Source: Niallia endozanthoxylica
GTDB taxonomy: Bacteria; Bacillota; Bacilli; Bacillales; Cytobacillaceae
NCBI RefSeq assembly: GCF_008710145.1
Contig: NZ_VYKL01000022.1
Span: 1 to 64,000, forward strand
Direction: 5' to 3'
Length of the DNA stretch: 64,000 bases
Shown one piece after another: positions 8,482 to 17,238 of the stretch (the stretch's first letter is position 1; each line of letters begins with the position of its first letter). The translations under genes were made by a program, and so were the position numbers. The notes under the pieces were generated by a model. That model was not told the origin of the DNA and searched no databases. It was given only the letters and a program-made list of their open reading frames with translations.

Positions 8482-9072
8482 TTATTTTGCAGCTTTAGCG
8501 GCTTCAACAAAAGCTTTTATATATCCGTAAGTATCTGCTAATGTAGCACCGCTGACAGCATCAATCATTTTTTCAGGGGTTGCTTCATTTGCCTTAAGTT
8601 CTTCTTCTAATTCAACAACTGTTTTTCCTGTTACATAATCTTCAATAGCGGCAATGTTCTCATCAATTGGCACTGTTGAACCAGCTTTTTCAGCCATCAT
8701 ATTACTGTAAAAATCAGCATTATCCATTTTAGAAGCTAATACAGTCTTAGGATCCTTGTAGTTTTGACCAAAAGCACCCTCTGAATTAGGAACGCCTTTA
8801 ATGTCTTCTCCACTTAAAAATTGATATTCATCAATAGAAGCGGCAATGATTTTATCTCCATCCATGAAAACAACTGTAGTTGCAAACGATTTGTCTCCGT
8901 GTGGAGCATTGTTTACACGTCCAATTTTAAGATCATCGGATACGGTTTCAGCTGAAGCAGTTTCCGATGATTTTGATTCTTTAGCAGTATCCTTCGCCGC
9001 TTCATCATTTGAACATCCAGTAAATACTCCAACAAGACCTAAGGCTAATACGAACGGAAATAATTTCTTCAT
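8482..9072 (-). CDS. FMN-binding-domain lipoprotein (PplA-like)
   Basis: A 196-aa secreted lipoprotein: lysine start, hydrophobic h-region and a cysteine at residue 20 (VFTGC), followed by a Ser/Glu/Lys-rich linker. The C-terminal part ends in DAVSGATLAD (171-180), matching the flavinylation motif D-x-x-(S/T)-G-A-(T/S); T177 would carry FMN covalently, attached by an ApbE-type transferase. Related proteins (Listeria PplA) serve extracellular electron transfer. No ApbE, Ndh2 or Eet gene is in the window, so partners are elsewhere. SD GGAGAGG precedes the ATG. It interrupts the usual dgkB-rlmCD neighbourhood and may be under Fnr control (box at 9284). Confidence 0.8.
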   Translation of the reverse strand: MKKLFPFVLALGLVGVFTGCSNDEAAKDTAKESKSSETASAETVSDDLKIGRVNNAPHGDKSFATTVVFMDGDKIIAASIDEYQFLSGEDIKGVPNSEGAFGQNYKDPKTVLASKMDNADFYSNMMAEKAGSTVPIDENIAAIEDYVTGKTVVELEEELKANEATPEKMIDAVSGATLADTYGYIKAFVEAAKAAK

Positions 9073-9121
9073 GATGACCTCTCCTTTATTGTAAAATCTA
9101 TTTGTGAATACTTACACATAA

Positions 9122-9149
9122 ATTATATAATTCTAATAGTTTTAAGCAA
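9122..9149 (-). promoter_or_regulatory. Probable sigma-A promoter of the FMN lipoprotein gene
   Basis: On the minus strand: TTGCTT, a 16-nt spacer and TATAAT, ending about 50 nt before the start codon. Confidence 0.5.
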
Positions 9150-9283
9150 TGGAGTTCTAAATGATGTCGATAATTGTACAAAGGTGTGCAAACAAAAAGT
9201 GATTGAAATTCATTAGAATGCTTACTACAGCTAGGTATTTTAGGCGTTCACAGTTTTGTAAAAAATGATTGGTAATTAAGAGT

Positions 9284-9299
9284 TGTGATGAAGCTCACA
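9284..9299. promoter_or_regulatory. Fnr/Crp-type box
   Basis: TGTGATGAAGCTCACA is a perfect TGTGA-N6-TCACA palindrome, the binding form of Bacillus Fnr. It lies in the divergent intergenic region 9073-9401, about 135 nt upstream of the lipoprotein promoter and 100 nt upstream of rlmCD. Anaerobic induction of the FMN lipoprotein would make sense, but the distance is large. Confidence 0.5.
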
Positions 9300-9401
9300 T
9301 AAGTTAAGCTTAATTTATTCAAGATTTCCTTATGACTACTGATTTGTGATACAATTTTGCTAGTCGTGTTGGCGTAGTATATATGTAAAGGAAGAAATCT
9401 G

Positions 9402-10778
9402 ATGAGTAAAATATTACCTGTTCAAAAGAACGAATATATAGATGTAGTTTTTGAAGATTTAACCCATGATGGTGCAGGGGTTGCAAAGGTAGATGGCTAC
9501 CCATTGTTTGTCCCAAATGGACTGCCTGGTGAAAAGGCAAAAATTAAGGTAATAAAGGTAAATAAAGGTTACGGCTTCGGCCGGCTAATGGAGATTTATG
9601 AAAACAGTCCGGACCGAGTAGAAATTTCTAAAGATGAAATGCATAAATATGGCGGCTGCCAGCTAGAGCATATCAGCTATGAGGGCCAATTGAAATACAA
9701 AGAAAACCAGGTCCGTCAGGTGCTCACTCGTATCGGTAAGCTTGGGGATGTGAAGGTTCACCCCATTTTAGGCATGGACAATCCATGGCATTACCGAAAT
9801 AAAGCACAGGTGCCTGTCGGTGAAAAAGAGGGCAGGCTGATAGCCGGTTTTTTTAAGCCAAGAAGTCATGAAATTGTTGATACAAATGAAAGCCTGATTC
9901 AACTGCCTGAAATTAATGAGGCAGTGCAGGCGGTGAAGGAAATTTGTAATGAGCTAAAGATTCCTGCGTATAACGAGGAGTCACATAATGGTGTGCTCCG
10001 TCACATAATGGCACGCTATGGTAAGCAGACGGGGGAGCTTATGGTTGTCGTTGTAACGAAAACAACGGATATACCTCAGAAAAATAAGCTGGTTGAGGAA
10101 ATCGTTGCTCGTCTGCCAAAAGTTAAGTCAATTGTGCACAATATTAATTCCAAGCGGACAAATGTAATCCTTGGAGAGAAAACAAAGGTACTTTGGGGCA
10201 ATGAGGTCATATATGACTATATTGGCGATGTGAAATTTGCCATTTCCGCCTTGTCCTTTTACCAGGTCAATCCTGATCAGACAAAGGTACTTTATAATAA
10301 AGCCCTAGAATATGCAGATTTAAGCGGAGAAGAAACGGTTATTGATGCCTATTGTGGTATCGGTACGATTTCATTATTTTTAGCCCAAAAGGCCAAGAAG
10401 GTGTTCGGGGTAGAAGTTGTTCCGGAAGCAATTGAAGACGCCAAGCGGAATGCTGAATTAAATAGCATCACGAATGCGGAGTTTGCTGTTGGGGAAGCAG
10501 AAGTTGTCATCCCAAAGTGGTATAAAGAAGGGAATGTCGCTGATGTCTTGGTCGTTGATCCGCCGCGTAAGGGCTGTGACGAAGCATTGCTGCAAACTAT
10601 TATTGAAATGAAACCGAAAAAGGTGGTTTATGTCTCCTGTAATCCCGCTACTCTTGCACGTGATTTAAGGGTTTTAGAAGATGGTGGATACAAGACAATA
10701 GAAGTTCAGCCGGTTGATATGTTCCCTCAGACTACACATGTGGAGTGCTGTGCCAAGCTTGTATTAAAAAGGAATTGA
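9402..10778 (+). CDS. rlmCD: 23S rRNA (uracil-C5)-methyltransferase, RlmCD type
   Basis: A 458-aa SAM-dependent methyltransferase of the TrmA/RumA family; B. subtilis RlmCD methylates U747 and U1939 of 23S rRNA. It has an N-terminal TRAM domain (about 10-68), a central domain, and a Rossmann methyltransferase domain with [15 protein letters not shown] and [14 protein letters not shown], plus the catalytic cysteine in [13 protein letters not shown]. Odd point: family members that bind [4Fe-4S] carry a C-x5-C-G-x-C motif before the QL.H segment; here only the last cysteine remains ([10 protein letters not shown]86), so the cluster is probably lost. Neighbour dgkB supports the call. Confidence 0.9.
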   Translation: MSKILPVQKNEYIDVVFEDLTHDGAGVAKVDGYPLFVPNGLPGEKAKIKVIKVNKGYGFGRLMEIYENSPDRVEISKDEMHKYGGCQLEHISYEGQLKYKENQVRQVLTRIGKLGDVKVHPILGMDNPWHYRNKAQVPVGEKEGRLIAGFFKPRSHEIVDTNESLIQLPEINEAVQAVKEICNELKIPAYNEESHNGVLRHIMARYGKQTGELMVVVVTKTTDIPQKNKLVEEIVARLPKVKSIVHNINSKRTNVILGEKTKVLWGNEVIYDYIGDVKFAISALSFYQVNPDQTKVLYNKALEYADLSGEETVIDAYCGIGTISLFLAQKAKKVFGVEVVPEAIEDAKRNAELNSITNAEFAVGEAEVVIPKWYKEGNVADVLVVDPPRKGCDEALLQTIIEMKPKKVVYVSCNPATLARDLRVLEDGGYKTIEVQPVDMFPQTTHVECCAKLVLKRN

Positions 10779-10790
10779 AATGAAACTAAT

Positions 10791-10821
10791 GTCCAGTCTT
10801 GTTAATGACTGGGCTTTTTTT
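10791..10821 (+). terminator. Rho-independent terminator after rlmCD
   Basis: GTCCAGTC/GACTGGGC stem followed by TTTTTTT. Confidence 0.9.
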
Positions 10822-10992
10822 GTATGTAAGAAGGATGGTAATTAGCAATGAAGCAGGAAAATAACCTTTGTATGACTAAATTTACCGATTCTGAAATTCA
10901 GAAAAGTTGAAAAATGTCTGCGTACTAATTTAATAAAATATGATAGTATTTATTTTAAATGGAAGTTTTTAAATAAGGCGGGAAAAAAGAAC

Positions 10993-11559
10993 ATGAAAAA
11001 ACAGCGAATGATAATCGGGATTACCGGAGCAACTGGAATCATATATGCAGTAAGATTACTGGAAGAATTAAAACGTTTAGATATTGAAACACATCTTGTG
11101 GTTTCGCAGTCAGCACAAATGACATTGGGATATGAAACGGACATGACCATTCATGACCTCAAGGGTCTGGCGGATGTGAATTATTCCGTAAAAGATATTG
11201 GCGCAGCCATCTCAAGCGGTTCCTATCAGACAATGGGGATGATTATAGCTCCATGTTCAATTAAAACAATGTCCCAAATCGCATACAGTATCACAGATAA
11301 TTTAATTACCCGCGCGGCGGATGTCGTATTAAAGGAGAGAAAAAGGCTTGTGTTAATGCTTAGAGAAACCCCGCTTTCCCTCACGCATATTAGGAATATG
11401 GAAACTGTCACGGAAAATGGCGGCATTATCTTTCCTCCTGTACCAGCTTTTTATACAAGACCAAAAACAATTGACGATATAGTGGATCAAACGGTAGGAA
11501 GAGTGTTAGACCTTTTCGGCTTCGATACCGGTGAATTTAAGCGATGGGGTGAGGAGTGA
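10993..11559 (+). CDS. ubiX: UbiX-type flavin prenyltransferase (BsdB-like)
   Basis: A 188-aa flavoprotein that joins a dimethylallyl unit to reduced FMN, making the prenylated FMN used by UbiD-type decarboxylases. The N terminus MIIGITGATGIIYAVRLLEELKR is the flavin-binding start of the family; SGSYQTMGMIIAPCSIKTMSQIAYSITDNLITRAADVVLKERKRLVLMLRETPLSLTHIRNM contains the conserved AP-C/S and RETP motifs. It lies 48 bp upstream of a UbiD gene, as in the B. subtilis bsdBCD (phenolic acid decarboxylase) operon. The SD is AGGCGGG. No regulator is adjacent. Confidence 0.9.
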   Translation: MKKQRMIIGITGATGIIYAVRLLEELKRLDIETHLVVSQSAQMTLGYETDMTIHDLKGLADVNYSVKDIGAAISSGSYQTMGMIIAPCSIKTMSQIAYSITDNLITRAADVVLKERKRLVLMLRETPLSLTHIRNMETVTENGGIIFPPVPAFYTRPKTIDDIVDQTVGRVLDLFGFDTGEFKRWGEE

Positions 11560-11607
11560 TTTCTCTCGTATTGCAATATAGTTGACGAACATTTGGGGGG
11601 GTAAATA

Positions 11608-13023
11608 ATGGAAACAAAAGAGGTTGTAAATAAGACGAAAAACTCTGCTAATCTAGCAGCTCGTAACCTAGCAGATTTGCAGGGTATCGTGAAGTTTTTA
11701 AGAGAGGAGCATCTGCTAACTGCGGTAAAAAGCAGAGTGAATGTTAAACATGAGATGGCAGGAGTAGCGAGCCGATTTGATGGGGGTAAAGCTGTGCTTT
11801 TTGAATCGCTGTCCCACGAAGCTAACGCCCCATTATTCACAGGCTTATACTGGAACCGGGCTGTGCTTGCAGCAATTTTTAATACGGAAGAAAAGAACCT
11901 GCCTTTTTTTATGGCAGATGCAGTAGCTAACTGGAAGAAGGAACCTGTCAATCCAATCGTTGTGGAGAGTGGTCCTGCAAACGAGGTCATTCTGGATAAA
12001 AATGAAGATATGCTGAAACAAATTCCAATCCCTACGCTTGCTTTAAAAGACGGCGGTCCCTATTTGGATTCCTGTATACTCATTGCAAAGGACCCTGAAA
12101 CAGGCGTAAGAAATGCATCTATTCAGCGGTTAATGGTCGCAGGACCGAACCGGTTGACCATGCAGTTGGATATGGGGCGCCATTTGCGTGACTATTATGA
12201 ACGGGCAGAAAAAATGGGTGTGCCGTTAGAAGTTACCATCAATAACGGTGTTGGTCCAGCTGTTCATTTTGCGGCTGTTACTCCAAGCAATGCCGCTTCT
12301 CTTGACGAGGACGAGCTTGGTGTTGCAAGTGAACTTTTGGGTGAGCCTTTGCGTTTATTACGCTCACAAGAAGTAGATGTAGAAGGCATTGCTGACGCCC
12401 AATATATTATCGAAGGGGAAATCCTTCCTTATACAAGGGAGCTTGAAGGACCTTTTGGAGAAGTAACAGGATACTACGCGGAACAGGATAATCGATGGGT
12501 CATTCACGTGAAGGCGGTCACAAGAAGGGAGAAGCCGATTTTTCACGCGATTATGCCGGGAAGGGAAGTATACAATGCCGTTGGATTAATGGCAGAAGCG
12601 AGCATCTTCAACCAGGTTTCAAACCAGGTACCTGATGTAAAAGGTGTCTTTTTAACATATGGCGGCTGTGGTTTTTATCATGCAGTCGTTCAAATTGAAA
12701 AAAGCAGAGAAGGCGTCCAAATAGAAGCAATTAACGCTACTTTTTCAGCTTTCCCGCCCTTGCGCCGTGTGACAGTTGTCGATGAAGATGTAAACATTTA
12801 TGATCCTCTAGATGTGGAATGGGCCATTGCCACACGTCATGATCCAGAAAAAGGGGTAATCCTTCTTCCTAACGCTAGAGGGCATGAACTAAATCCGATG
12901 ATAATAAACGGAATGGGAACAAAGGCTGGAATTGATGCAACTGCTCCTTTCCCACGTCCGAGGAAATTCCAGCGGGTTACGTTACAGGATGTCAACCTGC
13001 AAGAATATGAAATAGAGAGTTGA
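11608..13023 (+). CDS. bsdC: UbiD-family decarboxylase (BsdC-like)
   Basis: A 471-aa prenylated-FMN-dependent decarboxylase. The family E-x-PFGE segment is present (LEGPFGEVTGYY, near residue 278), as are the substrate/cofactor-binding core (LDSCILIAKDPETGVRNASIQRLMV) and the conserved C-terminal PFPRP. Length matches B. subtilis BsdC (473 aa), a non-oxidative hydroxybenzoate/vanillate decarboxylase; the substrate here cannot be read from sequence. It is preceded by a strong GGGGGGG SD and by ubiX. The third subunit gene bsdD (about 75 aa), usual in bsdBCD operons, is not found downstream. Confidence 0.88.
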   Translation: METKEVVNKTKNSANLAARNLADLQGIVKFLREEHLLTAVKSRVNVKHEMAGVASRFDGGKAVLFESLSHEANAPLFTGLYWNRAVLAAIFNTEEKNLPFFMADAVANWKKEPVNPIVVESGPANEVILDKNEDMLKQIPIPTLALKDGGPYLDSCILIAKDPETGVRNASIQRLMVAGPNRLTMQLDMGRHLRDYYERAEKMGVPLEVTINNGVGPAVHFAAVTPSNAASLDEDELGVASELLGEPLRLLRSQEVDVEGIADAQYIIEGEILPYTRELEGPFGEVTGYYAEQDNRWVIHVKAVTRREKPIFHAIMPGREVYNAVGLMAEASIFNQVSNQVPDVKGVFLTYGGCGFYHAVVQIEKSREGVQIEAINATFSAFPPLRRVTVVDEDVNIYDPLDVEWAIATRHDPEKGVILLPNARGHELNPMIINGMGTKAGIDATAPFPRPRKFQRVTLQDVNLQEYEIES

Positions 13024-13572
13024 TGAGCCTCGTTCAAACCTAATGCCATCAGCAAAAATTAAAGAATTTAGTTCAACAAGTCAGAGGTTGAAATTCGAAA
13101 TAATGGAAAATACCACTAAGAGAGTGCCAATTGGAGGATAACTGAAATCATTGAGCATGGTAATGGGATGAAAAAACTGTTATCAGAATATATATCTTAA
13201 GGATTTTGTAAGTATATAGATTTTTATTAATAATAAATTAAGTGTGTAAACTCCCTCAGGCAGCTGGTTTTGAGGGAGTTTTTGTTGCATGAGTAAATTG
13301 AAATGACATGTTAGTTCTCTAGTTATAACAAACAAGGTATAAGAGTAATTAACATGCATACATATGAATGGGTTACACCTTAAACTCCTGGGGCAGGTGA
13401 TTGCATGGAGAACTCATCAGAAAATAACAAACTAGAGATTGAAGTTTAGCTTTCATAAATATAGTTAGATTCTCTGTGATGGAGACTCCATCTAAAAAGG
13501 GGGAGTTTTTTCTGCAAAAAGAGGATGACCGCCAAATGGTAGCCACCACTTTATTATTTAAAAAATCTCTTT
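13024..13572. other. Intergenic region without a supported gene
   Basis: 549 bp with a clear terminator (13249-13284) and a weaker hairpin before a T-run (about 13484-13512). A short frame at about 13120-13200 ends in TEIIEHGNGMKKLLSEYIS, which could be the tail of a lost gene that I cannot name. I see no start with a good ribosome site. Confidence 0.6.
13249..13284 (+). terminator. Rho-independent terminator
   Basis: AACTCCCTCA pairs with TGAGGGAGTT and is followed by TTTT; 226 nt after the bsdC stop, so it may end a bsdBC read-through transcript. Confidence 0.8.
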
Positions 13573-14721
13573 TTAATTCGATAATCCTAAAATTAACTCT
13601 TTATAGATATCAAAGAATGCAAAGTAGTAATCTTTGTAGACATATTCATCTGTTTTGTGTGCCATTTTTGTTTCGCCTGGACCAAACATCATGAATGGGA
13701 AGTTGTCATCTTTACCTCGTAACAAGTTTGAAGCATCCGTCACCCCTGGCGAGCCTTTAACAGAAATATCTAAACCTAAGTATTTCTTACCGAGTTCTTT
13801 AGCAAGATCAACCATTTCAGAGTGTCCTGAAGTGAAAACACTTGGTAATGACATGGTCACTTCAACATCAATATCAGAGCCTTCTTTATTATATTTGTTA
13901 GCAGTTGTGTTGAATAAGTTGATTACTTCATCGTTATCAAATTCTGGAATTGTACGTACGTTTATTTCAGCTACTGCTTTTTCTGGCACTGAGTTAACTT
14001 GGTTTCCCGCATTAAAAATAGTTGTACTCATAACTAATTTATCTAGAACTTCATTTTTACGATTATCGCCATTCAATTTTTTGTCTAGTTCTAATAGATA
14101 TTCCATCAATGGATTAATTGCGTTATAACCTTGGTCAGGCATAGAACTGTGTGCTGCTTCACCAGTAGACGTTACACGCAAGTTAAGTGATCCTTTGTGA
14201 GAGTAAATAATTGTGTCATGAGAAGGTTCAGCTACCCATAGATAATTTACGTCATCCATATAGCCTTCTTCGTATAATTTTTTAGAACCTGCACCACCGA
14301 CTTCTTCACCAGTAGTTGCCATAAAACGGACAGTACCATTTTTCAGATCATTATTTTCTTTGAGTTCAATCATCACTAAAGCAAGGTTAACTAAACCTGC
14401 TTTCATGTCATTTGTTCCACGTCCGTATAATTTTCCGTCTCTTTCTGTCAATGTGAACGGATCTGAAGTCCACTCGCTTTCATCACCAGGAGAAACGACA
14501 TCCATATGACCAGAAACACCAATGATTGGACTCCCGCTTCCAATTTCAGCCACTAAGTTAACGCGAGTGTCTGTAACGGGAACAATTTTAGATTCAATAC
14601 CGTGTTGGGCAAATAAAGCTTTCAAGTAATTTGCCACTTCAATTTCGTTGTCATTAATAGATTTAATCGCTATAATGTCAGATAAAATCTTTACCTTTTC
14701 TTCTTCTGTAAAATGTTTCAC
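13573..14721 (-). CDS. M20-family metallopeptidase (ArgE/DapE-like deacylase)
   Basis: A 382-aa zinc amidohydrolase of the ArgE/DapE/ACY1 group. The di-zinc ligands are all visible: SGHMDVVSPG (His, Asp), YGRGTNDMKAG (bridging Asp), TTGEEVGG (catalytic Glu and ligand Glu), VAEPS, and the late MAHKTDEYV histidine. A dimerisation/lid domain lies between about residues 170 and 290. Annotated relatives are succinyl-diaminopimelate desuccinylase or acetylornithine deacetylase; the true substrate cannot be told. GTG at 14721 is preferred to the ATG 18 nt upstream because GGAGGG then lies 7 nt before the start. It stands alone between gene remnants. Confidence 0.85.
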   Translation of the reverse strand: MKHFTEEEKVKILSDIIAIKSINDNEIEVANYLKALFAQHGIESKIVPVTDTRVNLVAEIGSGSPIIGVSGHMDVVSPGDESEWTSDPFTLTERDGKLYGRGTNDMKAGLVNLALVMIELKENNDLKNGTVRFMATTGEEVGGAGSKKLYEEGYMDDVNYLWVAEPSHDTIIYSHKGSLNLRVTSTGEAAHSSMPDQGYNAINPLMEYLLELDKKLNGDNRKNEVLDKLVMSTTIFNAGNQVNSVPEKAVAEINVRTIPEFDNDEVINLFNTTANKYNKEGSDIDVEVTMSLPSVFTSGHSEMVDLAKELGKKYLGLDISVKGSPGVTDASNLLRGKDDNFPFMMFGPGETKMAHKTDEYVYKDYYFAFFDIYKELILGLSN

Positions 14722-14820
14722 TCGAAAACCCTCCAACATTTTATCTGTCTATCCACAATGAGAATACAGCTGTATTTTGCCCAAAAGTCCATTAATAAGT
14801 TAGCCAATAATAATTGGTGA

Positions 14821-14946
14821 ACTATACTCTGGAGGCAACGTTCAAAAATGCAAGGAGTATTTAGTTCCGTCTGGAAGATTGCAGGTCTCCTCGGCCCATT
14901 GGCAGGTGGATTTTTTCGAATCAGCTGGTATTGGATTATTATCTAA
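14821..14946 (+). pseudogene. Remnant of an EmrB/QacA-type MFS drug transporter
   Basis: A 42-codon stretch reads ..RQRSKMQGVFSSVWKIAG LLGPLAGGFF..SWYWIII then stops. This matches the conserved motif-C region of DHA2 (EmrB/QacA) multidrug transporters (R.K.QG..SSVWG.A...GP..GG.....SWRWIF). The rest of the gene is missing on both sides, so it is a deletion remnant. Confidence 0.7.
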
Positions 14947-14986
14947 AGAATTTTTTAATGAAAATTTTGGAGGGTCTATAAAAAGA

Positions 14987-15013
14987 GGTACCCAAGTTGA
15001 TTGGGTACCCCTT
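14987..15013 (-). terminator. Rho-independent terminator of the ABC-F gene
   Basis: GGTACCCAA (14987-14995) pairs with TTGGGTACC (15001-15009); on the minus strand it is followed by TCTTTTT. It starts about 10 nt after the ABC-F stop. Confidence 0.9.
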
Positions 15014-15022
15014 CATCTTTAA

Positions 15023-16576
15023 TTAAAACACTTTCGTAGTCCAATCCTCACAATTCCAAATATCGGTCGCAATTTCACGATAGAAATCAGGTTCGTGGGA
15101 TACCATCAAGATACTTCCGCGATATGCCTTTAAAGCACGCTTCAATTCTTCTTTTGCGTCAACATCCAAGTGATTGGTAGGCTCATCTAGAATTAATAAA
15201 TTCGTTTCTGTGTTAATAATTTTACATAATCGAACTTTGGCTTTTTCGCCACCAGAAAGGACTTGGATTTTACTTTCAATATGTTTCGTTGTTAATCCAC
15301 ACTTTGCAAGAGCAGCCCGGACTTCAGCCTGATTCATACTTGGAAACTCGCTCCAAATCTCCTCAATACAAGTGTTGTTGTTGGACTCTTTAACTTCCTG
15401 CTCAAAGTAACCGATGTATTGATACTCACCACGTTCCACTTTACCCGAAATTGGATTAATCAGCCCAAGAATACTTTTTAAAAGAGTAGACTTACCAATC
15501 CCGTTTGCACCCACGAATGCAATTTTTTGTCCGCGTTCCATTTTCAAATTCAGAGGGCGAGAAAGTGGTTCATTGTAACCAATAACAAGATCTTCAGTCT
15601 CGAAAATCCAGCGACTAGATGCACGAGATTCTTTGAAGTTAAACTCTGGTTTTGGCTTCTCTTTGCCTAATTCAATAATTTCCATTTTGTCTAGCTTCTT
15701 TTGACGAGACATCGCCATATTACGAGTCGCAACACTTGCCTTGTTACGGGCAACGAAATCTTTTAAATCAGCAATTTCTTGTTGTTGACGCTTATAAGCA
15801 GACTCTAGCTGTTGCTTCTTCATTTCATGAATTTTTAAGAAGTTATCATAATCACCAGCATAGCGATTCAACTCTTGGTTTTCCATGTGATAGATCAAGT
15901 TAACAACATTGTTCAAGAATGGAATATCATGTGAAATCAAGATAAATGCATTCTCATATTCCTGTAAATAGCGCTTCAACCATTCGATATGTTGTTCATC
16001 CAAATAGTTGGTAGGCTCGTCTAGTAATAGGATCTCCGGCTTTTCTAGCAAAAGCTTAGCTAGCAACACTTTCGTACGTTGTCCACCGCTAAGGTCATCT
16101 ACATCTCGATCGAGTCCAACATCATCTAATCCTAGACCACGAGCAACTTCCTCAACTTTTGAATTAATTTGATAGAAATCATTACTATCTAATGTTTCTT
16201 GCAGCTCTCCAACTTCTGCAAGTAATGCATCAATATCAGCACCTTCATCACCCATTTTTGCATAAAGTTCATTGATCTCTGCTTCAGCATCAAAAAGATA
16301 TTGAAAAGCAGTACTCAAAGCTTCACGCATCGTGGTACCTTTTTGAAGGACAGCATGCTGGTCTAAATAACCAACACGAACTTTTCGTGACCACTCAACT
16401 TTTCCCTCATCGGGTTGCAACTTCCCCGTAACAATATTCATAAAAGTAGACTTACCCTCACCATTTGCCCCAACTAGTCCAACGTGCTCTCCTTTTAAAA
16501 GTCGAAAAGACACATTATTAAAAATCGCACGATCACCGAAACCGTGACTTAAATCTTTTACGTTTAATACGCTCAT
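15023..16576 (-). CDS. ABC-F family ATPase (YkpA/YbiT-like)
   Basis: A 517-aa soluble ABC-F protein with two nucleotide-binding domains and no membrane part. Walker A sites GANGEGKST (about 36-44) and GANGIGKST (about 353-361), signatures DLSGGQRTK and LSGGEKAK, Walker B LLLDEPTNYLD and LLILDEPTNHLD. The linker between them (MKKQQLESAYKRQQQEIADLKDF..) is the helical arm that ABC-F proteins insert into the ribosomal E site. The best match is the YbiT/YkpA subgroup, linked to translation quality control rather than a proven antibiotic-resistance subgroup. It stands alone, with SD AAGGAG, and is followed by a terminator. Confidence 0.9.
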   Translation of the reverse strand: MSVLNVKDLSHGFGDRAIFNNVSFRLLKGEHVGLVGANGEGKSTFMNIVTGKLQPDEGKVEWSRKVRVGYLDQHAVLQKGTTMREALSTAFQYLFDAEAEINELYAKMGDEGADIDALLAEVGELQETLDSNDFYQINSKVEEVARGLGLDDVGLDRDVDDLSGGQRTKVLLAKLLLEKPEILLLDEPTNYLDEQHIEWLKRYLQEYENAFILISHDIPFLNNVVNLIYHMENQELNRYAGDYDNFLKIHEMKKQQLESAYKRQQQEIADLKDFVARNKASVATRNMAMSRQKKLDKMEIIELGKEKPKPEFNFKESRASSRWIFETEDLVIGYNEPLSRPLNLKMERGQKIAFVGANGIGKSTLLKSILGLINPISGKVERGEYQYIGYFEQEVKESNNNTCIEEIWSEFPSMNQAEVRAALAKCGLTTKHIESKIQVLSGGEKAKVRLCKIINTETNLLILDEPTNHLDVDAKEELKRALKAYRGSILMVSHEPDFYREIATDIWNCEDWTTKVF

Positions 16577-17035
16577 TTTTTTAACTCCTTATCTAATATC
16601 ACATGTGGATATCTTACTAGATTTTGACCGCTTTTTCTATCTTGAATTTATTTTTGTAAAAAATTGCAATTCGATTTTGGTCTACATTGAAGTCTGCCTC
16701 GGAATAAGGAAAAAATTACTTTTTGATGACGCAACTGACCAGATAGTAGACTAAGGAATCGGTTGGGGAATCAGGTTAAGTACGCCATTTAATAAATAGA
16801 CGGAAATATTCCGCCTATCGAATCGAAAAACGTAAAAATTGGGGATTTTGCTTTGAATAATCGGAAAACCTTCCTTTATATACTCCGAAGCGAGCTCCAT
16901 CCCGCATGTAACTGAAAAATCTCCACTTATTATACTTCTAATGCTTACTCAATTAAGGACAAGACTTCCTTTTTAAATGGGATATTTTTGACGGTGGACC
17001 TTACGTAACAAGGTAAACTCACCAGCATCTTATTG

Positions 17036-17098
17036 TGTTGTCACATACACTCTGCACATGTGGAATGCTGCTCACTGCTTATTAGGAAAGATAAATAA
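17036..17098 (+). pseudogene. Possible C-terminal remnant of a TrmA/RumA methyltransferase
   Basis: One frame reads HSAHVECCSLLIRKDK then stops, resembling the C-terminal [15 protein letters not shown] of RlmCD-type enzymes (compare the gene ending at 10778). The match is short and upstream codons do not continue it, so it is tentative. Confidence 0.35.
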
Positions 17099-17116
17099 GG
17101 GATGTAATAGATAATA

Positions 17117-17145
17117 AGAGCCTTTTCTAGATGGAAAGGCTCTTT
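17117..17145 (+). terminator. Terminator-like hairpin upstream of xylA
   Basis: AAGAGCCTTTTC/GGAAAGGCTCTTT with a short loop and weak T-run, about 95 nt before the xylA start. It may end an earlier transcript or act as a leader structure. Confidence 0.6.
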
Positions 17146-17238
17146 GATAATTATGTAATACTTTGCTCCTTATTAGGCAAACTAAGGGTTGTGTTCAAAC
17201 GGTTCACAATTATACTTAGTTTTGGAGGAATGCCTAAA

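Larger units (their letters stand above)
16577..17238. other. Long intergenic region with remnants and a leader hairpin
   Basis: 662 bp between the divergent ABC-F gene and xylA. It holds a possible methyltransferase tail (17036-17098) and a terminator-like hairpin (17117-17145). I find no full XylR box before xylA, only half-site-like CAAACTAA near 17175. No other coding sequence is supported. Confidence 0.6.

Noticed and set aside
11487-11990. 167-codon minus-strand frame across ubiX/bsdC
   Set aside because: Antisense to two well-supported genes, no domain, no SD.
13476-13694. 72-codon plus frame upstream of and overlapping the M20 gene
   Set aside because: Composition is not protein-like and it covers a terminator-like hairpin.
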